The notes under the pieces: generated by a model
Databases searched by the model: none
What the model was told of the DNA's origin: nothing
Seen by the model: only the letters and a program-made list of their open reading frames with translations
Assembly (NCBI GenBank): GCA_027021445.1
Contig: JALUUH010000097.1
Location: forward strand, 1-36,631
Direction of reading: 5' to 3'
Origin: Gammaproteobacteria bacterium
Lineage (GTDB): Bacteria > Pseudomonadota > Gammaproteobacteria > S012-40
DNA length: 36,631 bases
Shown here: positions 15,763 through 24,862 of the stretch, piece after piece
How the letters are laid out: each line of letters starts with the position of its first letter
Numbering within the stretch: position 1 is the stretch's first letter
Program-made: the position numbers and the translations under genes

Positions 15763-16857
15763 ATGTTACCGCAATTTTTTGCTCAAAAAAATCGTCGAAA
15801 AAAGGCAATTTATTTGCAACAGTGGGATATCTCTCACGCGCTAAAAAGATCACTTCTTGTTTTCACCTCGTTCATTGCCGCACATATATTAGTGATGACT
15901 CAAATGGAGGGCTTATCTTTTGGTGATGCCATTTGGTATTCTCTGACCACAGTCACCACGGTTGGGTTTGGAGATATTGCTGCGCAAACGATTGAGGGTA
16001 GGGCAGCAACGATTGTATTCCTGTATTTTGGAGGAATATTTGTGTTAGCCAATCTTGGTGCAGAATATTTTGATAGTCGATTAGTACGTCGAGATCGGCA
16101 AATAAAGGGTCTTTGGGAGTGGAAACTCATGCAGCATATTGTCATCATCAATACACCGAATAAAAATGGTACCGAGTATTTTAAACGCCTCATTAGCCAA
16201 ATACGCGCACATGAAAATTTTAAACAGGTTCCGATCCAAATATTGACCCAAAAATATCCCGATGGATTACCACCCGAGCTTAGAGCGCTGGGCGTTATTC
16301 ATTATCACGGCGGCCCAGGCAGTGAAGAAAGCTATAGTGGTGTTAACATAAAAGAAGCGGGAGCCGTGATGGTGCTTGCACGTGATGAGTATGATGGCAA
16401 ATCAGATGCTGAAACATTTGATACCCTATACCGCTTAGATGAGCATGGTTTACGCGATATTCCTGTGATTGCTGAATGTTTAAACGATAGAAACCGGGAT
16501 AGGTTTTACAAAGTCGGTGCACAAATTGTTGTGCGCCCCATTCGAGCTTATCCTGAATTACTCATTCGAGCGCTAGTGGCGCCCGGCTCAGAAAAATTAC
16601 TAGAAAACCTATTTACCCACGATGGCGATCATTTACGCCGTTACGATGTGAGGATGGAAAATATCTCATGGTTATCCATCGTTACTTCGCTGGTTAAAGC
16701 GGGATTTGGGACGCCGCTTGCTTTTATTGGAAACGATGGCACACTAGTGACTAATGCTGCGCCTGAGGAACATGTTTCAGCCAAAGCGCTACTATTATTA
16801 GTCCGCGCAGATCTACCCCCTAGTCAGCAACAAATAACGGATGCCATTAATTTATAG
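15763..16857 (+). CDS. Two-TM potassium channel with cytoplasmic RCK/TrkA-N-like domain
   Basis: This is a 364-residue inner-membrane protein. TM1 is around residues 30-47 (LLVFTSFIAAHILVMTQM), the pore helix and selectivity filter are in WYSLTTVTTVGFGD (TVGFGD is the K+ channel filter), and TM2 is around 86-104 (TIVFLYFGGIFVLANLGA). The rest is cytoplasmic: a Rossmann-like region begins at HIVIINTPN, and the acidic ARDEYDGKSDAE segment and the VIAECLNDRNRDRFYKVGA strand-helix fit an RCK-like regulator. The classical GxGxxG is not obvious, so the ligand may differ from NAD. It sits mid-operon between the RHH-like gene and the lipoprotein gene. Confidence 0.88.
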   Translation: MLPQFFAQKNRRKKAIYLQQWDISHALKRSLLVFTSFIAAHILVMTQMEGLSFGDAIWYSLTTVTTVGFGDIAAQTIEGRAATIVFLYFGGIFVLANLGAEYFDSRLVRRDRQIKGLWEWKLMQHIVIINTPNKNGTEYFKRLISQIRAHENFKQVPIQILTQKYPDGLPPELRALGVIHYHGGPGSEESYSGVNIKEAGAVMVLARDEYDGKSDAETFDTLYRLDEHGLRDIPVIAECLNDRNRDRFYKVGAQIVVRPIRAYPELLIRALVAPGSEKLLENLFTHDGDHLRRYDVRMENISWLSIVTSLVKAGFGTPLAFIGNDGTLVTNAAPEEHVSAKALLLLVRADLPPSQQQITDAINL

Positions 16858-16860
16858 AGA

Positions 16861-16892
16861 CTTTTGCACAAAAATTATTTTTCGTGCAAAGG
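16861..16892 (+). other. Intergenic RNA hairpin inside the operon
   Basis: TTTGCAC (16863-16869) pairs with GTGCAAA (16884-16890), and an inner AAAAA/TTTTT stem around a TTA loop extends it, followed by GGTTTCTT. It separates the channel and lipoprotein genes, the largest gap of the operon. It could be a processing site, a partial terminator or an mRNA stabiliser. Confidence 0.45.
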
Positions 16893-16937
16893 TTTCTTAA
16901 TAATAGAGTTTCACACCATATTGGGAGAACACAAAAC

Positions 16938-17852
16938 ATGTGCAAAAGTCTGAATCGTATTTTGCTATTGTTGATTACCGTAGTGCTGCTGTCCGCGTGT
17001 GGGCCGAACTATGATGCAATATTAAAGCAACAACTCGAAACGGTCAGATCCCAGCTGGATTCACGAAAAAATGATTTAAGCAATGGGTCGATGTTAAATG
17101 CGGAAATGCTTAAGTCCTATGCGACTAGGGTGCGTGATATTCGACCTGATATGTCGGCAGTCATTAACATTTTAAGCAAAGAAGCGACAACTACAGGACG
17201 TATCTATACGGATCTTGAGGAACGCTACAATAAAATCAAAAATTCCAGTAAAGATGCTGAGCAACTTATACCGGATGTCGATTCACTGATTAAAGCCAGT
17301 AGCTATGATTTTTTTAATGACTCTTTGGTTGATCCGTTGAACGTACTCGCCGATTTATCGGAAAAGAATTTGCCACGTATTGCGGTAATGTCGAAAGAAC
17401 GAGAGGCGGAATATAACGCGGCAAAAAGTTACGGTACCGGTGAGCAATTGGTGGGTAACCCCTCTTATGGAAGTTGGCAAGGTTCAGGCGGCACTAGTTT
17501 TTGGGAATGGTATGGCATGTATGCGATGTTTTCCAATCTGATGGGAGGCGGTCGTATTGGCTATAACGACTGGAATCAGAATCGACCCTATAGCAATTAC
17601 CAAGATCGCATTGTTGACCGTTATGACTATGGGTATAAACGTAATAGACAATCGACTTATCGCAAATCTGCAAAATATAAATCTACATCGGGTAGAAAAA
17701 CGAGTAGTTTTTCGAGAGGGGGAGGTGTTAGCAAAACACAGCCTCGAGCAAGTTCTCGAATGATATCTACAAGCCGGCCTTCATCGAGTAAGTATTCAGG
17801 AAATTTGCGCAAGAGTAGCTCTTACTCTCGTGGTTTTCGTGGCGGCAAATAG
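16938..17852 (+). CDS. Putative lipoprotein with Ser/Arg/Tyr-rich C-terminal tail
   Basis: This is a 304-residue exported protein. It has a lipoprotein signal, MCKSLNRILLLLITVVLLSAC, with a lipobox LSAC at residues 18-21, then a helical charged region to about residue 160. A glycine/aromatic stretch follows (GTSFWEWYGMYAMFSNLMGG), and then about 90 residues rich in Ser, Arg, Tyr and Gly ending FRGGK. I chose ATG 16938 over the upstream GTG 16884 because the signal peptide begins there and GGGAG lies upstream. I do not recognise a named family for the middle. The basic tail recalls the low-complexity ends of the DUF1190 (YgiB/YjfM) lipoproteins that accompany yjf genes, but that link is inference. 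Confidence 0.75.
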   Translation: MCKSLNRILLLLITVVLLSACGPNYDAILKQQLETVRSQLDSRKNDLSNGSMLNAEMLKSYATRVRDIRPDMSAVINILSKEATTTGRIYTDLEERYNKIKNSSKDAEQLIPDVDSLIKASSYDFFNDSLVDPLNVLADLSEKNLPRIAVMSKEREAEYNAAKSYGTGEQLVGNPSYGSWQGSGGTSFWEWYGMYAMFSNLMGGGRIGYNDWNQNRPYSNYQDRIVDRYDYGYKRNRQSTYRKSAKYKSTSGRKTSSFSRGGGVSKTQPRASSRMISTSRPSSSKYSGNLRKSSSYSRGFRGGK

Positions 17853-17872
17853 AGAGGTCGACGGAGAAAATA

Positions 17873-18784
17873 ATGGAAATATTTGAATTAGATAGTTTTG
17901 ATCGTTATGAATATCTTATTGCCGTCGTTGATGTCATAGCCGTTGCAATGTCGTTACTTCTGCTTAGAAAAGTAAAGGGATTGATTGCAGATGTAGATTT
18001 TATTAAAGAACTTACTAAAAAAGATAATTACGCATTTGGGATTTCGAGCGCTGGGGCTTTGTTGGCATTAGCGATTATAATGACAGGAGTTGTCTCTGGT
18101 GATCCTAGTCATTCCATATATTATGAGTTTTTTCTAGTGCTGGCCTATGGCCTTGTTGGTATTTTACTCATGATCACCACTCGAAAAATATTTGATAACT
18201 TTGTATTGAAGCAATTATCTATTAAGGATGAATTGCATAAAGGTAATATTGCAGTAGGAATCATCGATGCTGCGAATATGATAGCCACGGCAATCGTCGT
18301 AAAAGCCGTGATGTTATGGGTAGACACTGAGTCATTTTTAGGTTTATTTATTGTGATTGCTGGGTTTTTTATATCACAATTATTATTAATTCTAGTGACC
18401 TTTTATCGGAGTCGGGTTTACGCTTGGAGGCATGATGGTGCTTCTTTACAAGCTGCATTTCGAGATGGAAAACAAGCGCTCGCGATTCGTTATTTAGGAC
18501 ATAAGATTGGAGTTGCGTTAGCGATTGTTGCTGCTTCAGGAATTATTGAATATCAAGAATATTATGTGTTACCCGGTCTTTTAGGCTGGTTTGTTGCAGC
18601 TTTTTTCATGACTATTTTGGTATCCCTATTTGCGATTGGCGCACGCCTTGTCGTGTTACCTAAGGTTGATGTGAAAGAAGAAGTTGATATTCAAAATAAT
18701 TTTGGTGTTGCGATGATTGAGGCGGTTATCTACATTTCTATGGGTGTGGTGTTAGCTGCTTTATTGGGTACTCCCACCTCATAA
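17873..18784 (+). CDS. DUF350 membrane protein, two repeats (YjfL-type)
   Basis: This is a 303-residue inner-membrane protein with eight or so hydrophobic segments, arranged as two similar halves. The first holds DNYAFGISSAGALLALAIIM and the second NNFGVAMIEAVIYISMG. Each half resembles one DUF350 unit; E. coli YjfL is about half this length, so this looks like a duplicated version. AGAGG lies upstream of ATG 17873, 20 bp after the lipoprotein gene. Only 5 bp separate it from the spermidine-synthase-like gene. DUF350 function is unknown. Linkage to spermidine-synthase-like enzymes and PspA is a known neighbourhood theme. Confidence 0.85.
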   Translation: MEIFELDSFDRYEYLIAVVDVIAVAMSLLLLRKVKGLIADVDFIKELTKKDNYAFGISSAGALLALAIIMTGVVSGDPSHSIYYEFFLVLAYGLVGILLMITTRKIFDNFVLKQLSIKDELHKGNIAVGIIDAANMIATAIVVKAVMLWVDTESFLGLFIVIAGFFISQLLLILVTFYRSRVYAWRHDGASLQAAFRDGKQALAIRYLGHKIGVALAIVAASGIIEYQEYYVLPGLLGWFVAAFFMTILVSLFAIGARLVVLPKVDVKEEVDIQNNFGVAMIEAVIYISMGVVLAALLGTPTS

Positions 18785-18789
18785 GTTTT

Positions 18790-20517
18790 ATGAACCCAAA
18801 AGATCTTCCGAGTTCGAATCGTTCGTCTATTTTTAGTAACAAAAAATTACTGTTCAGCGATATCACTCTTATTAGCATTATGATGGTCGTGGCTGCCTGC
18901 GGTCTCATCTACGAATTTCTCATTTCTCACTATGCGGCGCGGGTACTTGCTGCGACAGAAGTCGCTATCTTTGGCATTTTTACCATTATGATTACTTCCA
19001 TGGGTCTCGGTGCATTTGCTGCAAAGCGGATTAAAGATCCTTATACAGGATTTGTGGTGCTGGAGCTCACTATTTCTGTCATTGGAGCAACGGCAATAGT
19101 GATTATTGCATTTTTAATTACCGCGACTTATTTATTACCGTCATTGCTCGCTGAAACCTACGGTATTAGCGGTGCTCAGCTTGAGGGGGGCTTAGTCGAT
19201 TTAGCCCAAAAAACGGCAACACACCTACCTTATGTTGTAGCATTTATTTTAGGTGTGTTGATAGGTGCTGAAATTCCATTAATTGCTCGAGTACGTGAAG
19301 ATTTATATGGACGTCATTTAAAACACAATGCAGGCACCATCTATGGAGCAGATTACATCGGAGGAGGAATCGGTGCAGCCTTATTTGTATTGCTATTGTT
19401 GACGATGCCTCCTATTCAAACAGGGGTGATCGTCGCAACGATAAATTTGCTGGCAGGGGCTATCTTTTTTTACCACTATCGAGCGCAAATTTCTTGGCGC
19501 AAATCATTGATTGTTGTTCATCTGATTATTGCGATTATCATCGTATGGCTTGCACTGTTCGGTAGTCGTTGGACCGACGTTCTGGAAGATATGCTTTACC
19601 GGGATACCGTCATTCATAGTATGACGACACGTTATCAGCGAGTGGTCATTACTGAGCGCAATATGGGAAAGAGTGAGCCGAAAGCATATTCAATGTTCAT
19701 CAATGGGCATACACAGTTTTATTCAAGAGACGAGCATATTTATCATTCAATGCTCACCTACCCAGTGTTAGCTGCCTCCGCTAGATGTGAAAATATCCTC
19801 GTCATCGGTGGCGGTGATGGTTTAGCAGTGCGTGATATTTTACGTTGGGACCCAAAATCAGTGACCTTAATTGATCTCGATCCTGCAATTGTAGAGTTTT
19901 TCACCCGGCCGCATGTAGAAAATGGAAAGATTGTCAATGCTCCGTTATTAGCATTGAACAAAAATGCCTTTAGCGATAAACGAGTACAGGTAGAAATTGG
20001 TGATGCATTTGTCGAATTAGATGCATTCATTAATCAAGGCAGAACCTTTGATGCCATTATTATTGATCTTCCAGACCCCAACCATCCCGATTTAAACAAG
20101 CTTTATTCCACTCAATTTTATGCCAAAACTTTGCGTCTACTGGCCGGTGATGGCGCCATAGGAATCCAGTCATCATCTCCTTATCATGCAAAAAATGCGT
20201 TTCTGAGCATTGGTAAAACGGTAAAACATGCGGGTTACGCGAACGTAGAGCAGTATCATACTAACGTACCCTCATTTGGAGAGTGGGGATGGACAATTGC
20301 GACTCCTAGAGGCAAGAAAGCATCTCATCGTATTGATGAACTGGAAAAACTTCCTATCGATGATGATTGGATAACGAAGGAGATCATTACGGGTGCATTT
20401 ACTTTTAACAAAGGTTTTTATGATAGTTTGGATGATATATTAGTTAATCGTTTGCATAGCTCAACAGTCTATGAGTATCATCGCGAAGGTTGGGCGAGAG
20501 AAAATGGTGTTTTTTGA
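18790..20517 (+). CDS. Membrane-bound spermidine-synthase-like aminopropyltransferase
   Basis: This is a 575-residue protein. The first roughly 260 residues hold about seven hydrophobic helices (for example IMMVVAACGLIYEFLIS, VVAFILGVLIGAEIPLIA and LIIAIIIVWLALFG). The rest is a Rossmann-fold polyamine synthase domain: YQRVVITE, FINGHTQFYSRDEHIYH, the nucleotide-binding IGGGDGLAVRDIL, the acidic IDLDPAIVEF, GDAFVEL and the IIIDLPDPNHP loop that carries the catalytic-type Asp. Similar fusions are annotated as spermidine synthases, but their substrate is not proven and the membrane part may bind or move it. It is the last gene of the eight-gene operon; no clear terminator follows. Confidence 0.87.
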   Translation: MNPKDLPSSNRSSIFSNKKLLFSDITLISIMMVVAACGLIYEFLISHYAARVLAATEVAIFGIFTIMITSMGLGAFAAKRIKDPYTGFVVLELTISVIGATAIVIIAFLITATYLLPSLLAETYGISGAQLEGGLVDLAQKTATHLPYVVAFILGVLIGAEIPLIARVREDLYGRHLKHNAGTIYGADYIGGGIGAALFVLLLLTMPPIQTGVIVATINLLAGAIFFYHYRAQISWRKSLIVVHLIIAIIIVWLALFGSRWTDVLEDMLYRDTVIHSMTTRYQRVVITERNMGKSEPKAYSMFINGHTQFYSRDEHIYHSMLTYPVLAASARCENILVIGGGDGLAVRDILRWDPKSVTLIDLDPAIVEFFTRPHVENGKIVNAPLLALNKNAFSDKRVQVEIGDAFVELDAFINQGRTFDAIIIDLPDPNHPDLNKLYSTQFYAKTLRLLAGDGAIGIQSSSPYHAKNAFLSIGKTVKHAGYANVEQYHTNVPSFGEWGWTIATPRGKKASHRIDELEKLPIDDDWITKEIITGAFTFNKGFYDSLDDILVNRLHSSTVYEYHREGWARENGVF

Positions 20518-20681
20518 TTTCTGTGCTGATTAAAAAGTCAGGGCTATGCAAGGAGTGTCTGGTACTCATTTTTTCTCCGAGTTAGCTTTATTTTTTGGTT
20601 GGCTGTTCAGCTTTTGGATGTGTAGAATATCTTCTATATGTTCCTATATTTTTCTTACATAAAATAAATTCAATAAAAATT

Positions 20682-21629
20682 ATGCAGAAACTACCTAAAA
20701 ACTATTTTGTCGTCAGCTGCTTGTTCTTATTATCCGTGAATGCAAATGCTGAAACTTTTGACGAGTGGACTTGTACTGAGATGGCTTCGGAAAAAACAGA
20801 TAATCAAGTGATTAGCTGTGGCGTTGCGATCGGAGAAACTGAAGGGGAAGCACGCGAAAAAGCCTTGATTGGTGCAAAACGGGAGTTTGAGCTTATTTGC
20901 GAAAGCTCTGCGGAATGTGAGGGACGTAAAACCATTTTAGTGCCACTGAGAAATGTTTGCAAAGAACTCAGTAATGGGAAATACAAGTGTGTGCGTGGTT
21001 TGCGTTATACCATTCTTGATGAGCGAAAGACGGACATTCAAAGCACGCCGCTCATAAATTCCGATTCCGTAGAACGCCCACGCAAGAGACAGGTTTTACA
21101 ACCTAAAATTGTGCCAAAACATCGCCATGATGAACGAAGGCAATTAGCAATTAGTGTGGGTGTGTATACATTGGCATTGGAAAATAAATTTGCTGATTCG
21201 TCAGTAGCCTTAGCATTGCCAGGAAAGGATAATTTTTCGGGTAATTCAGTGGCGGTAACAGTAGCCTTCACACGCAGGCTTGCGTTCAAAGGAGGCGTGT
21301 ATAGTTTAACACACGAAGAGTTTGAAAATATCACGGCAGAAGGATATGATTTATTGTTACTTTTGGGTAATAATTTTGACCGAATAGGTAGTAAATTTTA
21401 TATTGGCGCAGGATATTATACTGAAACTTGGTCGCCTAGTGATCAGGATTTCGAGGGTGCTCAGTTTAATTTGGGCATAGGTTATAACTGGAATCGAATT
21501 TCACTTGATTTAGTGGTAGGGATTAGAGAGTCATCAGAATATTCAGATTTTGTTAATAGTCTTAACTCTTTTGCCGAGATAGACACTATTGCATATTCCG
21601 GTTCATTAGAATTAGCTATTCGTTTCTAA
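20682..21629 (+). CDS. Secreted, probable outer-membrane protein with N-terminal LPP20-like region
   Basis: This is a 315-residue protein with a Sec signal peptide (MQKLPKNYFVVSCLFLLSVN, cleavage near NANA). Residues about 25-125 contain several cysteines and the GETEGEAREKALIGAKREFE helix, which resembles the alpha/beta domain seen in LPP20-type lipoproteins. A basic linker (RPRKRQVLQPK) leads to about 145 residues of alternating beta strands (VAVTVAFTRRLAFKGGVY, FYIGAGYYTETW, FNLGIGYNWNRISLDLVVG). The protein ends SLELAIRF, with the terminal Phe typical of outer-membrane barrels. ATG 20682 is chosen since the signal peptide begins there. It converges on the GGDEF-EAL gene with only 8 bp between stops. 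No specific function is recognised. Confidence 0.65.
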   Translation: MQKLPKNYFVVSCLFLLSVNANAETFDEWTCTEMASEKTDNQVISCGVAIGETEGEAREKALIGAKREFELICESSAECEGRKTILVPLRNVCKELSNGKYKCVRGLRYTILDERKTDIQSTPLINSDSVERPRKRQVLQPKIVPKHRHDERRQLAISVGVYTLALENKFADSSVALALPGKDNFSGNSVAVTVAFTRRLAFKGGVYSLTHEEFENITAEGYDLLLLLGNNFDRIGSKFYIGAGYYTETWSPSDQDFEGAQFNLGIGYNWNRISLDLVVGIRESSEYSDFVNSLNSFAEIDTIAYSGSLELAIRF

Positions 21630-21637
21630 CGTTCAAT

Positions 21638-24600
21638 TCAAACAGAAGAAAATACATGGTTTTGTGCTAAAAACTCTGATACTTCATTTGCTGGTATTGG
21701 TGGGCTAAATAAGAAGCCTTGTAAAATATTACACTTATGCTTGGTTAAAAATAACAGTTGATCCTGCGTTTCTACGCCTTCGGCAATGACATCCATACCT
21801 AGTTGATGAGCTAATGTGATAATCGTATTCACGATAGATGCATCTTCCGGGTCGGTGGTGATGTCTCGAATAAAAGAATGATCTATTTTAAGCGTATGGA
21901 TGGGAAAGCGTTTGAGATAACTTAATGAAGAATAACCGGTTCCAAAATCATCAATAGATAAACGTATCCCCATTTGATTAAATCTTTCGAGTAAATCAAA
22001 AGTAATGTGTTCGTTTTTTACCAAAAGGCTTTCCGTGAGTTCAAACTCAAGTCGTTCAGGTGCCGCTTTTGTATCCCGTAAAATATTTTTAATGGTTTGC
22101 TCGAAATCGGCAATATCAAATTGACGTGAAGAAATATTAATCGACAATCTTTTCGGTGGAATGCCAGCATTTTGCCAGTCAGCAAGTTGTGAGCAAGCTT
22201 GGCGTAATACCCATTCACCCACCTGAATAATTAGCCCTGTTTCTTCTAGCACGGGTATAAATTCGCCCGGTAGAATAGTGCCCCATTCAGCGTGGTTCCA
22301 GCGCAACAAACATTCTAGACCATATAGTTCTCCATTGTGTAAATTGATTTGTGGCTGATAATATAATTCAAATTCTTTTCTTGCGATTGCGTGGCGTAAA
22401 TCATTCTCTAATTTTAGTCTTTCGTAGGCTTTCAAGGTCAAATTATCGGTATAAAATTCGTATTGGTTGCGACCTAATTCTTTGGCTCGGTACATGGCGA
22501 CATCCGCATGTTTTATTAATGTGCAGGTATCCATACCGTTGTCAGGAAACAAGCTGATACCGATGCTAGCGGTCAAAAAAATTTCATACTCCTGCACAAA
22601 AAAAGGCGAAGTCAAGGTCGACACTATTTTTTTTGAGACCAATACCGCATCATTAGGTGTGTTAATGTCTTCGAGAATGACCGCAAATTCGTCACCGCCT
22701 AAGCGGGCAATCGTATCGCCTCCGCATAGACAAAGTGTTAATTTTTTGGCAACTAACTGTAAGGCTTCGTCACCAATATCATGTCCAAGGGAATCGTTAA
22801 CATATTTAAAACGATCTAGATCAATAAATAATACCGCTGTTTTTGTTAAGCGTCGCTTTGCATGATGCAATGCCTGGGCTAGGCGATCAATAAAATAGGT
22901 ACGGTTTGGTAGCTCGGTTAAGATATCATGGTGTGCGAGATAACTGAGACGTTCCTGGGTTTTCATCGTCTCAGTGACATCTTTTCCAGTGGAAACAAAA
23001 TGGGTAATATGGCCATGTTCATTTTTAAGTGGCGTGATACTTTTTTGTTCGTAATAAGTAGAGCCATCTTTCTTGCGGTTAACAATAACATCGTCAAATA
23101 TTTCTCCGGTATTCAGGCTTGCCCAGAGTTTTGGATAAAAAGTATCACTTTGGTTAGCGGTTTTTAAGATGCTCATATTTTTTCCTATGAGGCTGTTCTT
23201 TGTATAACCGGTTATGTTCTCAAATGCAGGGTTGACATACTCAATAACCCCATATTTATTCGTTATTGCGATGGCATCTGCTGTTTGCTCCAGTGCGCTC
23301 GATAATTTATTGGTGTGAACTTCAGAATTTTTCCTTGCCGAAATATCGCTAATGCTTCCGCGAATTAATACTTTGTCCTTAGCTGAGAACCTCACTAATC
23401 GAATTTCGCACGGAATTATTGTTGCTTCGCGATGGATTTCCCATTCAAAAATAGGAATTTGTCCGGCCCTAGCAAGATCGCTTTTTGATTTCAGATCTAA
23501 AGGTGTAGTTCGGCCAGAAAATTTGTTAGGAGATCCTAATGTGAAAAAATTTACCTCATGGTAATTCTGACGATCCAAACATAATAGACGAAATGCATTT
23601 TCGTTAGCGTCATTGATCTTACCTGTTTCAGCATCGTATACGACAATCGCTTCTGGTGCATTTTCTACTAGGGTGCGATATCTGGCTTCGCTTTCCTGTG
23701 ATTCTTTGAGCGTTAAACAGCTAGTGATGGCATCCGCAATGCGATGACTGATTGCTTCAAATTTTTTTGTTTCGTTGATGGAAAAAGAATGATTCTGAGC
23801 GCAGTAGTGGACTCCAAATAGCCAAGGTTTTCCACGACGAGGATAAATCGCAATCGTCATTTGCGAACGAACGGAATATAATTCGTCGGCGAGATTATTT
23901 TGAAAACTCTTGTCGGCTTCAATATCATAGGTGATTACACCTTCAGTATCTAATGCGTTTTGGAAAATCATTTTTGTTGTTTCATTCGTTTTTATTGCAG
24001 GTTTATCTATACTGGTTTCATCTCCGTTTCCAATACCGACCCCTGGCCACTCTGGTTGTGTTTTTTCAATAGGGACACTCCATTCCTTTGTATTTGGATC
24101 ACAGGGATAAAGCAACCAAGCTCTGTCGCAAGAGAAGATATTAAGAATTTCTTCCATTATTAGTTTTAACATCGTATCCATATCTTCTTGCGAAAAAATA
24201 ATTTGGCTAATACGATATAAAGCATCAAGACTATGCAAGTTTTGATATTCAGTTTTATGTACTTGACGCAGGGCTTCGGCAGTCAAAAAAGAGTTTATTT
24301 TATCAGCTATAGGTTTTGCTATTTGGTTTATTAAACGTGTTTTTTTAGCTAACATCGAAGATGAAATGTTGCTGAATTCTGCGCCTAATAACCAGACGGT
24401 ATTTGGTTTTACGTGTAATGCAATCGTTAAGATGTTATTGATTTCATCGTCCGTATTGCTTTGGTATTTTTTATGTTCCGGTAGCTTAAGGTTGATATTA
24501 ACCGCTTGGTGAGAGATGAGTGTTTGTGCCATGATTGCAGTGAGACTGCTGTCTATTGCTATTTTTTCTTGCAAAATACTATGCTGAAGAGATGATGTGT

Positions 24601-24808
24601 TTACACTAAATTTTTGATATTTTTCCGCGTTTAGACTGCATGGCTGGATGATTAGTGCGCTATTGCTTTTTGAAATATCTAAAAAAAAACTCAAAATTTG
24701 GGCGAGGAGCATATCTAACGAATCGGTTACTGAATCGATATTATTAATTCGCTGCAAGGCATCAAGTAGATGCAGTTTTTCTTCGTGGCGTTGGGGTTTT
24801 TTTTTCAG
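21638..24808 (-). CDS. GAF-PAS-PAS-GGDEF-EAL cyclic-di-GMP enzyme (copy 1)
   Basis: This is a large cytoplasmic signalling protein without membrane segments. Domain order is an N-terminal helical region, a GAF domain (FSCDRAWLLYPCDPNTKEW), PAS (YRTLVENAPEAIVVYD), a second PAS (TADAIAITNKYGVIEYVNPA), GGDEF (ARLGGDEFAVI intact) and EAL (YGLECLLRW, so ECL for EAL, plus NISSRQF, ELTESLL, DDFGTGYSS, KIDHSFI and VIAEGVET). Both catalytic sites look complete. The GGDEF inhibitory-site position reads CGGD instead of RxxD. The start is uncertain. Alignment with the paralogue supports an unusual CTG at 24808 (LKKKPQRHEEKL); a TTG at 24757 is the next option. Confidence 0.88.
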   Translation of the reverse strand: MKKKPQRHEEKLHLLDALQRINNIDSVTDSLDMLLAQILSFFLDISKSNSALIIQPCSLNAEKYQKFSVNTSSLQHSILQEKIAIDSSLTAIMAQTLISHQAVNINLKLPEHKKYQSNTDDEINNILTIALHVKPNTVWLLGAEFSNISSSMLAKKTRLINQIAKPIADKINSFLTAEALRQVHKTEYQNLHSLDALYRISQIIFSQEDMDTMLKLIMEEILNIFSCDRAWLLYPCDPNTKEWSVPIEKTQPEWPGVGIGNGDETSIDKPAIKTNETTKMIFQNALDTEGVITYDIEADKSFQNNLADELYSVRSQMTIAIYPRRGKPWLFGVHYCAQNHSFSINETKKFEAISHRIADAITSCLTLKESQESEARYRTLVENAPEAIVVYDAETGKINDANENAFRLLCLDRQNYHEVNFFTLGSPNKFSGRTTPLDLKSKSDLARAGQIPIFEWEIHREATIIPCEIRLVRFSAKDKVLIRGSISDISARKNSEVHTNKLSSALEQTADAIAITNKYGVIEYVNPAFENITGYTKNSLIGKNMSILKTANQSDTFYPKLWASLNTGEIFDDVIVNRKKDGSTYYEQKSITPLKNEHGHITHFVSTGKDVTETMKTQERLSYLAHHDILTELPNRTYFIDRLAQALHHAKRRLTKTAVLFIDLDRFKYVNDSLGHDIGDEALQLVAKKLTLCLCGGDTIARLGGDEFAVILEDINTPNDAVLVSKKIVSTLTSPFFVQEYEIFLTASIGISLFPDNGMDTCTLIKHADVAMYRAKELGRNQYEFYTDNLTLKAYERLKLENDLRHAIARKEFELYYQPQINLHNGELYGLECLLRWNHAEWGTILPGEFIPVLEETGLIIQVGEWVLRQACSQLADWQNAGIPPKRLSINISSRQFDIADFEQTIKNILRDTKAAPERLEFELTESLLVKNEHITFDLLERFNQMGIRLSIDDFGTGYSSLSYLKRFPIHTLKIDHSFIRDITTDPEDASIVNTIITLAHQLGMDVIAEGVETQDQLLFLTKHKCNILQGFLFSPPIPANEVSEFLAQNHVFSSV

Positions 24809-24862
24809 TGAAGTAATAACTAGCCCCTAAATACAATAAAGTTATACAAGCTACCTTTATAA

